From Vibrio sp. MedPE-SWchi (GTDB taxonomy: Bacteria > Pseudomonadota > Gammaproteobacteria > Enterobacterales > Vibrionaceae), in NCBI GenBank assembly GCA_001874155.1, contig MPDB01000009.1:25757-89756 (forward strand): a stretch of DNA of 64,000 nt, written 5' to 3'. Below the pieces are notes generated by a model. The model was not told where the DNA came from and ran no database searches. It saw only the letters and a list, made by a program, of their open reading frames with translations. The position numbers and the translations under genes were made by a program. Of the stretch, positions 19,446-30,084 are shown piece after piece (the stretch's first letter is position 1; the number at the start of each line of letters is the position of its first letter).

Positions 19446-20270
19446 ATGGAACGTGTTGGTATTGTACAAATGACATCTTCGCCCGATCCGCTTGACAATA
19501 TAGCGTACATTCGGCGAGAGGTGAGTAACCTCGCAAGTCAAGGAGCTACATGGGTTGTCACCCCTGAAAATGCCCTTATCTTTGGCAGTCGAAAAGACTA
19601 CCATCAACACGCCGAACCCTTGTCCATAGGGCCGATACAAACAGAGTTATGTCACATCGCTCGAGAGAGTCAGGTATGGTTAGTCGTTGGAAGCCTGCCT
19701 ATTCGCACAGAAGAAGGCGAGGTCAGCACGACTAGCCTTGTCATCAATAGCGGTGGCGATATTGTTTCCCACTACGACAAACTTCATATGTTTGATGTGG
19801 ATGTGCAAGACTCTCATCAGCGTTATCGTGAGTCTGAAACATTTAGTGCAGGGCGCGATATTGTGGTTGCCGAGACACCATTTGGGAAACTCGGTCTCTC
19901 TATCTGTTATGATGTTCGCTTTCCTCACCTGTATTCTGAATTAGTAAAGCGTGGAGCTCAGATCCTCATTGTTCCAGCGGCATTTACTGCAGTGACAGGC
20001 AAAGCTCACTGGGAAACGCTATTGCGTTCTCGAGCGATAGAGACACAATCTTGGGTTGTCGCCGTTAATCAAGTTGGCCGCCATCCATGCGGTCGAGAAA
20101 CCTGGGGGCACTCCATGATAGTCAGCCCATGGGGTGAGGTCGTTCTAGACTTAGAAGACAACCAGAGTAGTGGTATCGCTGATATCGACTTGCATCAGGT
20201 TGAAGAAATTCGAAAAACTATGCCAGTGGCGTCGCACACTCGGTTTGAAAACCAATTTAAAAATAATTAA
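19446..20270 (+). CDS. Nitrilase-superfamily amidase (Nit1 / deaminated glutathione amidase type)
   Basis: Carbon-nitrogen hydrolase of 274 aa. The Glu-Lys-Cys triad is visible: Glu in VVTPENALIF, Lys in HYDKLHMFD, and Cys in LSICYDVRFPHLYSEL. The CYDVRFP and 'AHWETLLRSRAIETQSWVVA' stretches resemble the Nit1/YbeM group, which hydrolyses deaminated glutathione; substrate is therefore a family-based inference. ATG at 19446 lies 5 bp after the yhdP stop with GGAG within the yhdP end; an in-frame extension into yhdP is not needed. Its place between yhdP and tldD is common in gamma-proteobacteria. Confidence 0.9.
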   Translation: MERVGIVQMTSSPDPLDNIAYIRREVSNLASQGATWVVTPENALIFGSRKDYHQHAEPLSIGPIQTELCHIARESQVWLVVGSLPIRTEEGEVSTTSLVINSGGDIVSHYDKLHMFDVDVQDSHQRYRESETFSAGRDIVVAETPFGKLGLSICYDVRFPHLYSELVKRGAQILIVPAAFTAVTGKAHWETLLRSRAIETQSWVVAVNQVGRHPCGRETWGHSMIVSPWGEVVLDLEDNQSSGIADIDLHQVEEIRKTMPVASHTRFENQFKNN

Positions 20271-20279
20271 GAGTAGATT

Positions 20280-21725
20280 ATGAGCCTAAACCAAATCGAA
20301 GCTGCATTATTAGCACCAACGGGTTTAACAGAACAGAATATTTCAGATACGTTAGCCAGTATTGCTACTCGCCAAATCGACTATGCGGACATCTATTTTC
20401 AATCTAGCTGGCATGAATCTTTGGTCTTAGAAGACAGCATCATTAAAGATGGCTCATTCAATATCGACTGTGGTGTTGGTGTTCGTGCTGTCTCAGGTGA
20501 AAAGACGGGTTTTGCTTACTCGGATCAAATTCAACTTGATGGTCTAAATCAAAGTGCTATCGCAGCTCGCGGTATAGCGCAGCAAGGGCAAAGTGCCAAA
20601 GTAAAAACATTCAGCCGTCATGATAATCAAGCCTATTATGCCGCGGTCAATCCGCTAGAAAGCTGGAAGAAACAGCAAAAGACTGAGCTTTTGAAAGAGC
20701 TGGACGCGTATATACGTACTAAAGAGCCTTTGATTCAGGAAGTCTCAGTCAGTCTTAGCGGTGTGCATGAAAATATGTTGGTTGCCGCGACTGATGGCAC
20801 TTACGCGGGTGACACTCGTCCACTTGTGCGCTTATCAATCAGTGTTCTCGCCCAGAAAGGCGATCGTCGTGAGCGAGGCAGCTCAGGTGGTGGTGGCCGT
20901 TTTGGTTACGACTTCTTCTTATCAGGCAGTGAAGGCGCACAAATCGCCTATCAATTTGCCGATGAAGCGATCCGTCAGGCTTTAGTGAACCTTGAAGCAG
21001 TTGCGGCCCCTGCTGGCGCCATGCCGGTTGTTCTTGGTTCTGGTTGGCCTGGTGTGTTGCTGCACGAAGCGGTAGGACATGGTCTTGAGGGTGACTTCAA
21101 CCGTAAAGAGTCTTCGGTGTTTTCTGGAAAGATTGGCGAGATGGTCACGTCGAAGCACTGCACAATTGTGGATGATGGGACGCTGAAAGATCTTCGTGGC
21201 TCGCTCAATGTCGATGATGAAGGGGTCAGCGGCCAATACAACACTCTGATTGAGAATGGAAAGCTAAAAGGCTACATGCAAGATAAGCTGAATGCGCGTC
21301 TTATGAATGTGGCACCGACGGGCAATGGTCGTCGTGAGTCCTACGCGCATCTTCCTATGCCTCGTATGACGAACACCTATATGTTGCCAGGTGAGCACTC
21401 TCCTGAAGAGATCATCTCAACGGTGAAGAAAGGCTTGTATGCGCCAAACTTTGGTGGCGGTCAGGTGGACATCACGTCAGGTAAATTTGTTTTCTCAGCG
21501 TCTGAAGCCTACATGATTGAAGATGGAAAAATCACTCACCCAGTAAAAGGGGCGACATTGATTGGATCTGGTATTGAAGCAATGCAGCAAGTCTCTATGG
21601 TCGGTAACGATTTGAGTCTTGACCGAGGTGTTGGTGTTTGTGGCAAGGCGGGCCAGAGCGTACCTGTTGGTGTTGGGCAGCCAACGCTTAAACTGGACAT
21701 GCTGACGGTTGGTGGTACTGAGTAA
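20280..21725 (+). CDS. tldD: Metalloprotease TldD
   Basis: Subunit of the TldD/TldE heterodimeric metalloprotease that degrades unfolded peptides and matures microcin B17 and the CcdA antitoxin in E. coli. 481 aa, full length. The [11 protein letters not shown] stretch (about residues 262-272) is the HExxxH zinc motif. The C-terminal '[27 protein letters not shown]' region, seen in pieces, is typical. Last gene of the mre-to-tldD run; a terminator follows. The tldE partner is not in the window, as usual. Confidence 0.96.
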   Translation: MSLNQIEAALLAPTGLTEQNISDTLASIATRQIDYADIYFQSSWHESLVLEDSIIKDGSFNIDCGVGVRAVSGEKTGFAYSDQIQLDGLNQSAIAARGIAQQGQSAKVKTFSRHDNQAYYAAVNPLESWKKQQKTELLKELDAYIRTKEPLIQEVSVSLSGVHENMLVAATDGTYAGDTRPLVRLSISVLAQKGDRRERGSSGGGGRFGYDFFLSGSEGAQIAYQFADEAIRQALVNLEAVAAPAGAMPVVLGSGWPGVLLHEAVGHGLEGDFNRKESSVFSGKIGEMVTSKHCTIVDDGTLKDLRGSLNVDDEGVSGQYNTLIENGKLKGYMQDKLNARLMNVAPTGNGRRESYAHLPMPRMTNTYMLPGEHSPEEIISTVKKGLYAPNFGGGQVDITSGKFVFSASEAYMIEDGKITHPVKGATLIGSGIEAMQQVSMVGNDLSLDRGVGVCGKAGQSVPVGVGQPTLKLDMLTVGGTE

Positions 21726-21756
21726 CCTAACGGTTTCAGTCGCTATTAAATACATT

Positions 21757-21793
21757 AAAAAAGCAGTGGAACGACATTCCGCTGCTTTTTCGT
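21757..21793 (+). terminator. Terminator after tldD
   Basis: Stem AAAAGCAGTGGAA / TTCCGCTGCTTTT with one wobble pair and a T-run. Because it is A-flanked on the left it may also work for arcA on the reverse strand. Confidence 0.85.
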
Positions 21794-21870
21794 TTTTAGG
21801 GTTTTAACTAGTCAGCGCTATTCAATTTAGAGGATAGGTGAATAGCGTAACCATCGTATTGAAGTAAAGG

Positions 21871-23109
21871 TTAAATGCCATCTCGCTCAATGGGACAACT
21901 CATGCAGCGAGCGCCACCGCGACCGCGCCCCAATTCGTTGCCTGGAATGGTTAATACCTCAATGCCCGCCTTGTCGTATTTCTCATTGGTATACACATTG
22001 CGCTCATACCCAATAACGACTCCTGGTTTAACCGTGAGCACGTTATTAGCGTCATTCCATTGCTCGCGTTCCGCTTCGTAACTATCGCCGCCCGTTGTGA
22101 TGATCTTGAGGTAATCGAGATCAAGAGCGTTTTCAATCGCGTGAATGTAGCTTGGTACTTTCTCTACCTTCATTTCATCGGTTGAGCCAGTATGTTCATC
22201 ACCCTTTGGCGTTAAGCGCCAAGTATCGAGGTCTTTGCGCATAATCTCTGGGTAAACCGAGAACGTGTCGACATCCATATGGGTCATCACGGTATCAAGG
22301 TGCATGCATGAGCGATGCTTCGGCAGATCAACTGCGATCACTTCTTTTGCCTGGCCGTGTTTAAATAGGTTCGCTGCTAAGTTCTCAACACCTTGAGGGG
22401 TCGTACGTTCTGAAATACCAATCAGTACCGCACCATTACCGATAACAAGTACATCACCACCTTCAATGTTGGCGTTGTCGTAATGAAGATCTTCATTGCC
22501 AAAATATTGAGTGAAGTCTTGTCCTGCAAAAACAGGGTGCCAGCGGTATATTGCTCGTAGATGATTGGTTTCACGTTGACGTGCAGCCTTCATCATTGGG
22601 TTCAATGAAACACCACCGTAAACCCAACAAGAGGTATCACGTGTAAAGAGATGATTGGGCAGTGGTTCAATAACAAAATCGAGTGGACGATGCATTTTTG
22701 GCAGCATAGAAGACGATTTAAGCTTCAGCTCTGAGTACGCTAAGCCGCCAAGTAGCACGGTAGCAAGATGATCATTGGTCATCTCACTCAGGTAATGCCT
22801 AAGGTCTTTCGCAAAAGTAGGGCCAAAACGGAAGTCTGAAATTTGAGTGGTTAATAGCCAGTGCTTTGCTTCTTCAATCGCCAAGGTTTCAACCAATAGG
22901 TCATGCAACAATAGAACCTCGACCCCCTGATTGGTCAATGTCTTAGCAAAGGCATCATGCTCTTCGCCCGCCGCTTCAACGGCAAGCACATCATCAAACA
23001 GCAGCTCATGGCAGTTTGATGGGGTGAGGTGAGTGAGCGCACGCTCAGGTCTATTTAATAATACTCGTCTTAACTGACCTACTTCAGATCCAACGTACAA
23101 CTTACTCAT
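21871..23109 (-). CDS. arcA: Arginine deiminase
   Basis: Converts L-arginine to citrulline and ammonia, the first step of the arginine deiminase pathway. 412 aa. Guanidino-group-modifying fold with catalytic residues visible: [10 protein letters not shown] (His near 270), the Glu/Asp pocket, and the C-terminal nucleophile Cys402 in [29 protein letters not shown] gives a clear ribosome site. No ornithine carbamoyltransferase, carbamate kinase or antiporter gene is next to it, so the rest of the pathway must be elsewhere or shared with biosynthesis. Confidence 0.95.
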   Translation of the reverse strand: MSKLYVGSEVGQLRRVLLNRPERALTHLTPSNCHELLFDDVLAVEAAGEEHDAFAKTLTNQGVEVLLLHDLLVETLAIEEAKHWLLTTQISDFRFGPTFAKDLRHYLSEMTNDHLATVLLGGLAYSELKLKSSSMLPKMHRPLDFVIEPLPNHLFTRDTSCWVYGGVSLNPMMKAARQRETNHLRAIYRWHPVFAGQDFTQYFGNEDLHYDNANIEGGDVLVIGNGAVLIGISERTTPQGVENLAANLFKHGQAKEVIAVDLPKHRSCMHLDTVMTHMDVDTFSVYPEIMRKDLDTWRLTPKGDEHTGSTDEMKVEKVPSYIHAIENALDLDYLKIITTGGDSYEAEREQWNDANNVLTVKPGVVIGYERNVYTNEKYDKAGIEVLTIPGNELGRGRGGARCMSCPIERDGI

Positions 23110-23670
23110 TTCGTATCCTTACTAATTTTCCAGCCGTTATTTATGACAAGCTTGTTATAAAGATGCAAGCGACATTTTTGCTGATATCCGCTAAGTATGG
23201 TTTGTTTTTGAGCGATTATCTCTTTTAATTTACGTTGGTGTAGTAGTAAGTTCCAAATTAAGGCAAGAGTGATGATGGTGGGAAATTGCGTGGCTATGCG
23301 TTTTATCTTGTTAGGTGAAAGGAAATAAAATCAGAAAAAGACGAATAGATATTCAACTATGGCTAACATCAAAGAAATGTTTAAATCTTTATTCACATGC
23401 CTTCAAATGTGCCTATTCACTGTTCAATCATATTCACGCACTTTTAGAACGTTTAACGGTATATAGAGTGAGACATAAAACTCTGAATTTTGTAAACAGT
23501 GACGTTTGTTAGAAAGTTGTAACTAAATAAGCGCGTCTTGCTATTATTTGATGACAGAGCAACAAAAGATCCGCCTTGGATCGCTTTGCCATTGGCATTT
23601 TCATGCGATCCATGCGATATTCCTTCGCAATTATTTTTCGATTTTATCAATACGATCCGGAGCACACACT
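23110..23670. other. Intergenic region arcA / rraB
   Basis: Divergent 561-bp gap. I see no convincing gene; short open frames here lack ribosome sites and coding character. An extended -10 (TGC-TATTAT, 23540-23547) is a possible rraB promoter, with a weak TTGTAA 19 bp upstream. The arcA promoter must lie in the left part, but I see no clear consensus boxes. Confidence 0.5.
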
Positions 23671-24084
23671 ATGTCTCAACAAGATGATTATCTATCAGTA
23701 GAAGACCTAATTGAGATTCAAAAGGAAGAGACTCGCGATATCATTCAAGCCTTATTGGAAGATGGTAGTGAACCTGACTCGCTGTATGAAATTGAACATC
23801 ACTTGTTTGCCGAAGATTTTGCTACGCTAGAAAAAGCCGCAGTTGAAGCCTTTAAGATGGGTTTTGAGGTACTAGAAGCCGAAGAGACTGAAGATGAAGA
23901 CGGCAATAAGCTGCTTTGCTGTGACGCGACGATGGAGTCAGCGTTGAACCCTGAAGCGATCGATGCACAGGTTGAAAAGTTGGTTAACCTTGCTGAGAAA
24001 TACGACATCATCTATGACGGTTGGGGCACTTACTATGAAGGTGAGGATGCACTGGTCGTTGAAGAAGATGAAGGCGAAGAGTAG
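23671..24084 (+). CDS. rraB: Ribonuclease E inhibitor RraB
   Basis: Small acidic protein (137 aa) that binds the scaffold of RNase E and modulates RNA decay. ATG at 23671 follows CCGGAG with 9-10 nt spacing. An upstream in-frame start (23548) would add 41 residues unlike the family and is rejected. Typical features: [18 protein letters not shown]-terminus, central ferredoxin-like domain, and the acidic tail EEDEGEE. RNase G is nearby, but RraB acts on RNase E. Confidence 0.93.
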   Translation: MSQQDDYLSVEDLIEIQKEETRDIIQALLEDGSEPDSLYEIEHHLFAEDFATLEKAAVEAFKMGFEVLEAEETEDEDGNKLLCCDATMESALNPEAIDAQVEKLVNLAEKYDIIYDGWGTYYEGEDALVVEEDEGEE

Positions 24085-24104
24085 CGGATAAACGTTATAG
24101 CGAA

Positions 24105-24136
24105 TAAAAAAACCGAGCTTTTCAGCTCGGTTTTTT
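24105..24136. terminator. Bidirectional terminator between rraB and the zinc-ribbon gene
   Basis: Stem AAAAAACCGAGC / GCTCGGTTTTTT flanked by A and T runs on both sides; serves the two convergent genes. Confidence 0.9.
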
Positions 24137-24146
24137 AATGCGCCCA

Positions 24147-24380
24147 TTATTCAAATTCATTGCCTTTATTGTCGAGCTCTCGATGACCACACGTCTTACA
24201 TGTCACGTAACGATCCATGTTGTAGTAATGCCCACCGTTAATAAATTCTCTCAAAAAAAGTAAGAACCTACCGCGCAAGGTTGTCTGCGTATCGTAGCTG
24301 CTAGGCTTACGCACGAGGACTTCACCGTGCTTAGTTTCTTGATTGCATTGTTTACAAAAGTGAGTTGCTGGGTATGACAT
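24147..24380 (-). CDS. Small zinc-ribbon protein of unknown function
   Basis: 77 aa from the ATG at 24380, chosen because GAGGATCG lies 8 nt upstream; an in-frame extension to 24497 has no such site. Two CxxC pairs (CKQCNQETKHGEV near residue 9 and CKTCGHRELDNKG near 64) form a probable zinc ribbon, with a hydrophobic central part. Convergent with rraB. No function recognised; the ribbon suggests nucleic-acid or protein binding. Confidence 0.75.
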   Translation of the reverse strand: MSYPATHFCKQCNQETKHGEVLVRKPSSYDTQTTLRGRFLLFLREFINGGHYYNMDRYVTCKTCGHRELDNKGNEFE

Positions 24381-24617
24381 AGTGCGATCCTCTTTTCTTG
24401 GTTGAAAAAGTAGGTTAGAAACAGCCAAAAAATGGAATCCAGTCATCGCATCAACTTCACAATCATCACTATGCAATATAAAAGAGAGGTAACTCAATTA
24501 ACTGCGTGATGTTAATCGACGCAGATCACGAGATTGATGCGCTTTTCACCACTATCAGGTAGTATCTGTAGCACAAACTTTATGAAGACGATTTGAGTGA
24601 AGTAGGGCAATGGATTT

Positions 24618-25652
24618 ATGTTAAAAGTAGCGATCAATGGATTTGGCCGAATCGGTCGCAATGTTCTTCGTGCGCTGTATGAAAGCCATAAAGATCAGCA
24701 GATTAAGATCGTCGCAGTCAATGAGCTTGCTCAACCAGACGCGATGGCACACTTGCTTCAATACGATACAAGCCACGGTCGGTTTGGTAAAAAGATCACC
24801 AATGATCAAGAGCATATCTATATCCATCACAGTGATAAGACAATCGATTCCATTCGCATTCTTCATCTAGCTGACATTGAACTTCTGCCATGGCGAGATT
24901 TAGACGTCGACCTAGTGCTTGATTGTACGGGGGTTTTTGGATGCCGTGCGGATGGTGAAGCCCATATTGCAGCGGGCGCGAAAAAGGTCTTGTTTTCTCA
25001 CCCTGGAGATAACGATCTCGATAATACGATCATCTATGGGGTTAACCATGAATCCCTTAAACAAAGTGATCGCATTGTGTCTAATGGATCGTGCACAACC
25101 AACTGTATTGTACCGATTATTAAAGTCCTAGATGAGCACTTCGGTATCGAGTCTGGCACGATCACAACCATTCACTCTTCCATGAACGATCAACAAGTGA
25201 TCGATGCTTATCATAGTGACCTGCGCCGAACCCGATCAGCGAGTCAATCGATCATTCCTGTGGATACAAAGCTGCACAAAGGAATTGAACGAATTTTTCC
25301 GAAATTTTCTAACAAATTTGAAGCAATTTCTGTAAGAGTTCCCACAGTAAACGTTACGGCAATGGACTTAAGTGTCACAATTACTACAAATGTGAAAGTT
25401 AATGACGTAAATCAATCCATTTTAGCCGCATCTCAGTGTACATTAGATGGCATTGTTGACTATACTGAAGCGCCGCTCGTTTCCATCGACTTTAATCACG
25501 ATCCTCATAGCGCGATTGTCGATGGTTCACAAACTCGAGTAAGCAATGGGCATCTCGTTAAGATGCTTGTGTGGTGCGACAACGAATGGGGCTTTGCGAA
25601 CCGCATGCTGGATACCGCGCTCGCAATGCAAGCATCCAAGTTCGATCAATAG
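24618..25652 (+). CDS. epd: D-erythrose-4-phosphate dehydrogenase
   Basis: GAPDH-family oxidoreductase (344 aa) that oxidises erythrose 4-phosphate to 4-phosphoerythronate for pyridoxal phosphate synthesis. N-terminal Rossmann motif ([19 protein letters not shown]), catalytic Cys in [12 protein letters not shown] (near residue 155), His near 182 in [11 protein letters not shown], and C-terminal [13 protein letters not shown]. Called epd rather than gapA because it heads the epd-pgk-fbaA cluster and reads SSMNDQQ where GAPDH has HSYTGDQ-like sequence. Confidence 0.92.
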   Translation: MLKVAINGFGRIGRNVLRALYESHKDQQIKIVAVNELAQPDAMAHLLQYDTSHGRFGKKITNDQEHIYIHHSDKTIDSIRILHLADIELLPWRDLDVDLVLDCTGVFGCRADGEAHIAAGAKKVLFSHPGDNDLDNTIIYGVNHESLKQSDRIVSNGSCTTNCIVPIIKVLDEHFGIESGTITTIHSSMNDQQVIDAYHSDLRRTRSASQSIIPVDTKLHKGIERIFPKFSNKFEAISVRVPTVNVTAMDLSVTITTNVKVNDVNQSILAASQCTLDGIVDYTEAPLVSIDFNHDPHSAIVDGSQTRVSNGHLVKMLVWCDNEWGFANRMLDTALAMQASKFDQ

Positions 25653-25678
25653 AATGGAAAGGATGCCGTGGAGAAACT

Positions 25679-25699
25679 TTATTTCGACACTTGAAATAA
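25679..25699. promoter_or_regulatory. Palindromic operator-like box upstream of pgk (NagC/Mlc type)
   Basis: Perfect 7-7-7 inverted repeat TTATTTC-N7-GAAATAA, 105 bp before the pgk start. This is the shape of ROK-family (NagC, Mlc) binding sites. A near copy lies before the DeoR-glmS pair at 37739. Identity of the regulator is inferred. Confidence 0.5.
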
Positions 25700-25804
25700 A
25701 TGATCGATATCTCCATATAAGTACCAGTTTGAAGAATTATTAGGCTCGGCAGGGTTGCCGGGTTTCCAAAAACTTTATTTATTAAATAATTTGAGAGGAC
25801 AAAC

Positions 25805-26965
25805 ATGTCTGTAATCAAGATGACTGACCTGGAACTTGCAGGTAAACGCATTTTCATCCGTGCTGACCTTAACGTGCCAGTAAAAGACGGTAAAGTAACT
25901 TCAGATGCTCGTATCCTTGCATCACTTCCAACTATCAAGCGTTGCCTAGAAGCTGGCGCTAAAGTAATGGTTACTTCTCACCTAGGTCGTCCTACTGAAG
26001 GCGAGTACAACGAAGAGTTCTCTCTAGCTCCTGTTGTTAATTACCTAAACGATGCATTAGATTGCGACGTTAAACTTGCGAAAGATTACCTAGATGGCCT
26101 AGAGCTAAACGCGGGTGAGCTTGTTGTTCTTGAAAACGTTCGCTTTAACAAAGGCGAGAAGAAGAACGAAGAAGCGCTTTCTAAGCAATACGCTGCACTT
26201 TGTGACATCTTCGTAATGGACGCATTTGGTACGGCTCACCGTGCACAAGCATCGACTCACGGCGTCGGTACTCACGCACCTGTAGCATGTGCTGGTCCTC
26301 TTCTAGCGGCTGAGCTTGAAGCACTTGGTAAAGCAATGGACAACCCAGCTCGTCCACTTGTTGCTATCGTTGGTGGTTCTAAAGTATCAACTAAGCTGAC
26401 TGTTCTTGAGTCTCTATCTAAAATCGCTGACCAACTGGTTGTTGGTGGTGGTATCGCGAATACATTCATCGCTGCTGAAGGCCACAACGTAGGTAAGTCT
26501 CTGTACGAAGCTGACCTAGTTGAGACTGCGCAAAAACTAATGAAAGAGTGTGCGATTCCAGTAGCAACTGACGTTGCATGTGCAAAAGCATTTGACGAAA
26601 ACGCAGAAGCTGAAATCAAGAACGTTGCTGATGTTCAAGATGACGACATGATTTTCGACCTTGGCCCTGATTCAACAGCAGCACTTGCTGAAATCATTGG
26701 CAACGCAAAAACTATCCTTTGGAACGGCCCTGTAGGCGTATTCGAATTCAAAAACTTTGAAGCGGGTACTGCGGGCATTTCTAAAGCAATCGCTGACTCT
26801 GCAGGTTTCTCTGTAGCAGGCGGTGGCGACACGCTAGCAGCTATCGACAAGTTCGGTATTAAAGCTGACGTTTCTTACATCTCTACTGGCGGCGGCGCTT
26901 TCCTTGAGTTTGTTGAAGGTAAAGTACTTCCAGCGGTAGCAATGCTTGAAGAGCGTGCTAAGTAA
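25805..26965 (+). CDS. pgk: Phosphoglycerate kinase
   Basis: Glycolytic enzyme (386 aa) interconverting 1,3-bisphosphoglycerate plus ADP and 3-phosphoglycerate plus ATP. N-terminal [13 protein letters not shown] substrate motif, SHLGRP near 59-64, the basic patch [13 protein letters not shown], and the C-terminal nucleotide site VGGGDTLAA and [17 protein letters not shown] precedes the ATG. Codon use is strongly biased, as expected for a highly expressed gene. Upstream 150 bp hold the operator-like box at 25679. Confidence 0.98.
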   Translation: MSVIKMTDLELAGKRIFIRADLNVPVKDGKVTSDARILASLPTIKRCLEAGAKVMVTSHLGRPTEGEYNEEFSLAPVVNYLNDALDCDVKLAKDYLDGLELNAGELVVLENVRFNKGEKKNEEALSKQYAALCDIFVMDAFGTAHRAQASTHGVGTHAPVACAGPLLAAELEALGKAMDNPARPLVAIVGGSKVSTKLTVLESLSKIADQLVVGGGIANTFIAAEGHNVGKSLYEADLVETAQKLMKECAIPVATDVACAKAFDENAEAEIKNVADVQDDDMIFDLGPDSTAALAEIIGNAKTILWNGPVGVFEFKNFEAGTAGISKAIADSAGFSVAGGGDTLAAIDKFGIKADVSYISTGGGAFLEFVEGKVLPAVAMLEERAK

Positions 26966-26978
26966 TTACCCTTTGAAG

Positions 26979-27005
26979 GCGGAAATAAATATTTCCGCTT
27001 TTTTT
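26979..27005 (+). terminator. Terminator after pgk
   Basis: Stem GCGGAAAT / ATTTCCGC with AAAT loop and seven T. Separates pgk from fbaA, which probably has its own promoter (TGATACAAT near 27015-27023). Confidence 0.85.
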
Positions 27006-27107
27006 ATCTTTGTTTGATACAATGCGCGCGTTGTGAGCAAACGTTTGCAAGTTTTTAAACTTTAGTTTTTTAATTTTAAAACGACAGAATAAATAGGACT
27101 TTTTCCC

Positions 27108-28184
27108 ATGTCTAAGATCTTCGATTTCGTAAAACCTGGTGTAATTTCTGGCGATGACGTACAGAAAGTATTTGAAGTAGCAAAAGAGAACAAATTTGCT
27201 CTTCCTGCTGTAAACGTAGTGAACACTGATTCAATCAACGGTGTTCTAGAAGCTGCTGCTAAAGTAAAAGCACCAGTGGTTGTACAGTTCTCTAACGGTG
27301 GTGCTGGTTTCTTCGCTGGTAAAGGCGTGAAACTTGAAGGTCAAGGTGCACAAATCCTTGGTGCTGTAGCGGGTGCAAAATACGTACACGCTGTTGCTGC
27401 TTCTTACGGTGTTCCAGTAATCCTGCACACTGACCACGCGGCTAAGAAACTTCTTCCATGGATCGACGGTCTACTAGACGCTGGTGAAGAGTTCTTCGCT
27501 GAAACTGGTAAGCCTCTTTTCTCTTCTCACATGATTGACCTTTCAGAAGAGTCTCTAGAAGAGAACATCGAAATCTGTGGTCAGTACCTAGAGCGCATGG
27601 CTAAAATGAACATGACGCTAGAAATCGAACTAGGTTGTACTGGTGGTGAAGAAGATGGCGTTGATAACTCTGATATGGACGCATCTGAGCTGTACACTTC
27701 TCCAGAAGACGTTGCATACGCTTACGAGAAACTAAACGCTATCAGCCCACGTTTCACAATCGCAGCATCTTTCGGTAACGTACACGGTGTTTACCAAGCA
27801 GGTAACGTTGTTCTTACTCCAACTATCCTACGTGATTCTCAAGCATACTGTGCAGAGAAGTTCGGTATTGCACCTAACGCTCTAAACTTCGTATTCCACG
27901 GTGGTTCTGGTTCTTCTGAAGCTGAAATCCAAGAGTCTATCGGCTACGGTGTTATCAAAATGAACATCGATACTGATACACAGTGGGCAACTTGGGACGG
28001 TATTCGTACTTACTCTGCTGAGAACTTCGATTTCCTACAGGGTCAAATTGGTAACCCTAAAGGCGATGATCAACCAAACAAGAAGTTCTATGATCCACGC
28101 GTATGGCTACGTGCTGGTCAATCTTCAATGGTGACTCGCCTAGAAAAAGCGTTCGCTGACCTTAACGCTATCGACGTACTATAA
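27108..28184 (+). CDS. fbaA: Fructose-bisphosphate aldolase, class II
   Basis: Zinc-dependent aldolase (358 aa) splitting fructose 1,6-bisphosphate. Metal and catalytic motifs: LHTDHAAKKLLPW (Asp and His near 109-110), the Glu-rich LEIELGCTGGEEDGVD near 172-187, NVHGVY (His near 226) and VFHGGSGSS (His near 264). Typical class IIA length. Very biased codons, strong terminator after it. Confidence 0.98.
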   Translation: MSKIFDFVKPGVISGDDVQKVFEVAKENKFALPAVNVVNTDSINGVLEAAAKVKAPVVVQFSNGGAGFFAGKGVKLEGQGAQILGAVAGAKYVHAVAASYGVPVILHTDHAAKKLLPWIDGLLDAGEEFFAETGKPLFSSHMIDLSEESLEENIEICGQYLERMAKMNMTLEIELGCTGGEEDGVDNSDMDASELYTSPEDVAYAYEKLNAISPRFTIAASFGNVHGVYQAGNVVLTPTILRDSQAYCAEKFGIAPNALNFVFHGGSGSSEAEIQESIGYGVIKMNIDTDTQWATWDGIRTYSAENFDFLQGQIGNPKGDDQPNKKFYDPRVWLRAGQSSMVTRLEKAFADLNAIDVL

Positions 28185-28208
28185 TTTAGTCTTCGTTAAT
28201 CGTTTTAG

Positions 28209-28234
28209 AAACCCGCCTCTCGGCGGGTTTTTTT
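28209..28234 (+). terminator. Terminator after fbaA
   Basis: Stem AAACCCGCC / GGCGGGTTT, loop TCTC, seven T. Confidence 0.9.
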
Positions 28235-28484
28235 ATATCTAAATTCATATCTTAAGCATTAATTCATCTAGATAAACATCATAAACATGAGTAACCTGTA
28301 ACAGGTTGTTATCAAATAAAGCGTTCCTAGTGAAGCCGAGTACGAGATTGCGCGGTTTGACGTTAGAACGTAGAAAATTGAGTTAGCGATCCACTCACAG
28401 ACAAAGTGAATCCATGAGCGGAGCTCTAGGTACACGGCTGAGATTGGTGATGCATTTTTAGATGTAAATTTAGAGGATTAAGTT

Positions 28485-29348
28485 ATGGCAGATGGTTCAA
28501 CAGGCATCGAAACGCCTTTGGTTGATGGAATAGCACAAGCTGAAACATGGATTACGAATAACTCTGATCTGTTTGTTCAATATGGGGTGAACATTATTTC
28601 TGCCCTACTGATTCTATTTATCGGTAACATTATCGTGAAAGCGGTCGCGAATAGCGTCGCTAATGTACTGAAGAAAAAGAAAATGGATAAGGCCGTTGTT
28701 GAGTTTATTCACGGTTTAGTTCGCTACTTATTGTTTGTGATTGTTCTTATCGCTGCACTGGGTCGACTGGGTGTTCAAACGGCATCTGTCGTTGCGGTTA
28801 TTGGTGCTGCTGGTTTAGCCGTTGGTCTTGCACTTCAAGGTTCACTGTCTAACTTTGCTGCGGGTGTTTTGATTGTTGCATTCCGCCCATTCAAATCAGG
28901 CGATTACGTTGAGATTGGTGGAGTTGCAGGCTCCGTTGATTCAATTCAAATCTTCCAAACAATATTGACGACACCTGATAATAAAATGGTGGTAGTGCCT
29001 AATGGAGCTGTGATCGGCAGTCCAATTACAAACTATTCACGCCACGACACTCGTCGTGTTGACCATGTGATTGGGGTTTCTTACAGTGCGGACTTGAAGA
29101 AAACAGAGCAAGTTATTCGAGCTACATTGGAGGCTGAACCTCGTCTTATTAAAGAGAAAGGCATCCAAATTGGTGTGAGCGCTCTTGCTGACTCTTCTGT
29201 GAACTTTGTCGTTAGACCATGGTGTAAGACGTCTGATTACTGGGATGTTTACTTTGATACACTTCAGGCGATCAAAATTGCTTTGGATGAAAACAACATC
29301 GAAATTCCATTCCCACAAATGGATGTTCATCTAAATAAAGTCGACTGA
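28485..29348 (+). CDS. mscS: Small-conductance mechanosensitive channel MscS
   Basis: Heptameric osmotic safety valve of the inner membrane; 287 aa, the E. coli MscS length. Three N-terminal transmembrane helices (about 30-55, 68-90, 97-128); TM3 shows the Gly/Ala-packed pore pattern VVAVIGAAGLAVGLALQG then LSNFAAGVLIV. The beta domain begins FRPFKSGDYVEIGGVAGSV and contains NKMVVVPNGAVIGSPITNYS. GAGGATTAAGTTATG gives the start. In E. coli, too, mscS lies next to fbaA. Confidence 0.95.
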   Translation: MADGSTGIETPLVDGIAQAETWITNNSDLFVQYGVNIISALLILFIGNIIVKAVANSVANVLKKKKMDKAVVEFIHGLVRYLLFVIVLIAALGRLGVQTASVVAVIGAAGLAVGLALQGSLSNFAAGVLIVAFRPFKSGDYVEIGGVAGSVDSIQIFQTILTTPDNKMVVVPNGAVIGSPITNYSRHDTRRVDHVIGVSYSADLKKTEQVIRATLEAEPRLIKEKGIQIGVSALADSSVNFVVRPWCKTSDYWDVYFDTLQAIKIALDENNIEIPFPQMDVHLNKVD

Positions 29349-29442
29349 TCGACACGAATTTAGACTTCAATGAGCGAGGTTTCTGTTTTGGTCTTCACTG
29401 GCTAAAATAGGCACCTCGTTTTTTTGTCCTTAAAAACGAACG

Positions 29443-29958
29443 TTAACCGAATGCCTTGTGCAGGAGTTGGTTAAATACTTCAGATCCTTCTTCACTGCGC
29501 CATATTCCCAGAGATTGCGCCTGAGTAAAGGTCATTGCATCACTGGCGAGTGCAAACAGAACAGACGCGTCTGTGACACCAAAGATAACGGACTGTCCGT
29601 CTTCTGGAAGTTCGTGGGCGGAGCTGGTGATGACTTTGCCATCGGCAATAATATTGAGGAAGTGATTGCCAGCAATATCGTAGAGAGTGATGTCGAACTC
29701 TTCCCCGGTATAGTGGGATTTGAGTCTTTGTTGAAATTGCCATAGTAGAATGTCGAGGCGTTGGGTGTGCTTTTCTGAAACAACGATCTCTTGGTTCTCT
29801 TTTGCTTCATTGATCGCCAGTGCGACGCCGAAAGTCCCTGAAGGCATCGTTCCGATGGTTTGAAAAAAAGCACCGTTATCAATTCCGCACGCGATGGCAT
29901 GTGCACTGGAAAATCCAAGGAAAGCAGCCAGTAGAGTTGTGGTTAGTTTTGATTTCAT
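29443..29958 (-). CDS. Exported protein of unknown function
   Basis: 171 aa from the ATG at 29958, which has AGGT 6 nt upstream; a start at 29970 would add four residues. Signal peptide about 1-22 (basic MKSKL, hydrophobic core, AHA cut site), then a soluble domain with only one Cys near the N-terminus of the mature form. No family recognised. Isolated, with its own orientation between mscS and the alkylsulfatase gene. Confidence 0.75.
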   Translation of the reverse strand: MKSKLTTTLLAAFLGFSSAHAIACGIDNGAFFQTIGTMPSGTFGVALAINEAKENQEIVVSEKHTQRLDILLWQFQQRLKSHYTGEEFDITLYDIAGNHFLNIIADGKVITSSAHELPEDGQSVIFGVTDASVLFALASDAMTFTQAQSLGIWRSEEGSEVFNQLLHKAFG

Positions 29959-30084
29959 AATAGACCTCATAGCATGTGGCTCTCCTTGTCTGCACTGTCC
30001 TTATCATTTGTGTTTTGGCAATAAAGGCCATGTGTTATGGCCTTTATTGAACCGCTTTAGTCATGATTGCTCATGAACGATAAA

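Noticed and set aside
21871..23109. Broken arginine deiminase operon
   Set aside because: arcA stands alone here, but it is intact, and a solitary arcA near the msh/tldD region matches my memory of V. cholerae; no remnants of other arc genes are visible.
23315..23512. 65-aa frame upstream of rraB
   Set aside because: No ribosome site, poor coding composition, lies in a promoter-type gap.
26272..26619. 115-aa frame antisense to pgk
   Set aside because: Shadow caused by strong codon bias of pgk on the other strand.
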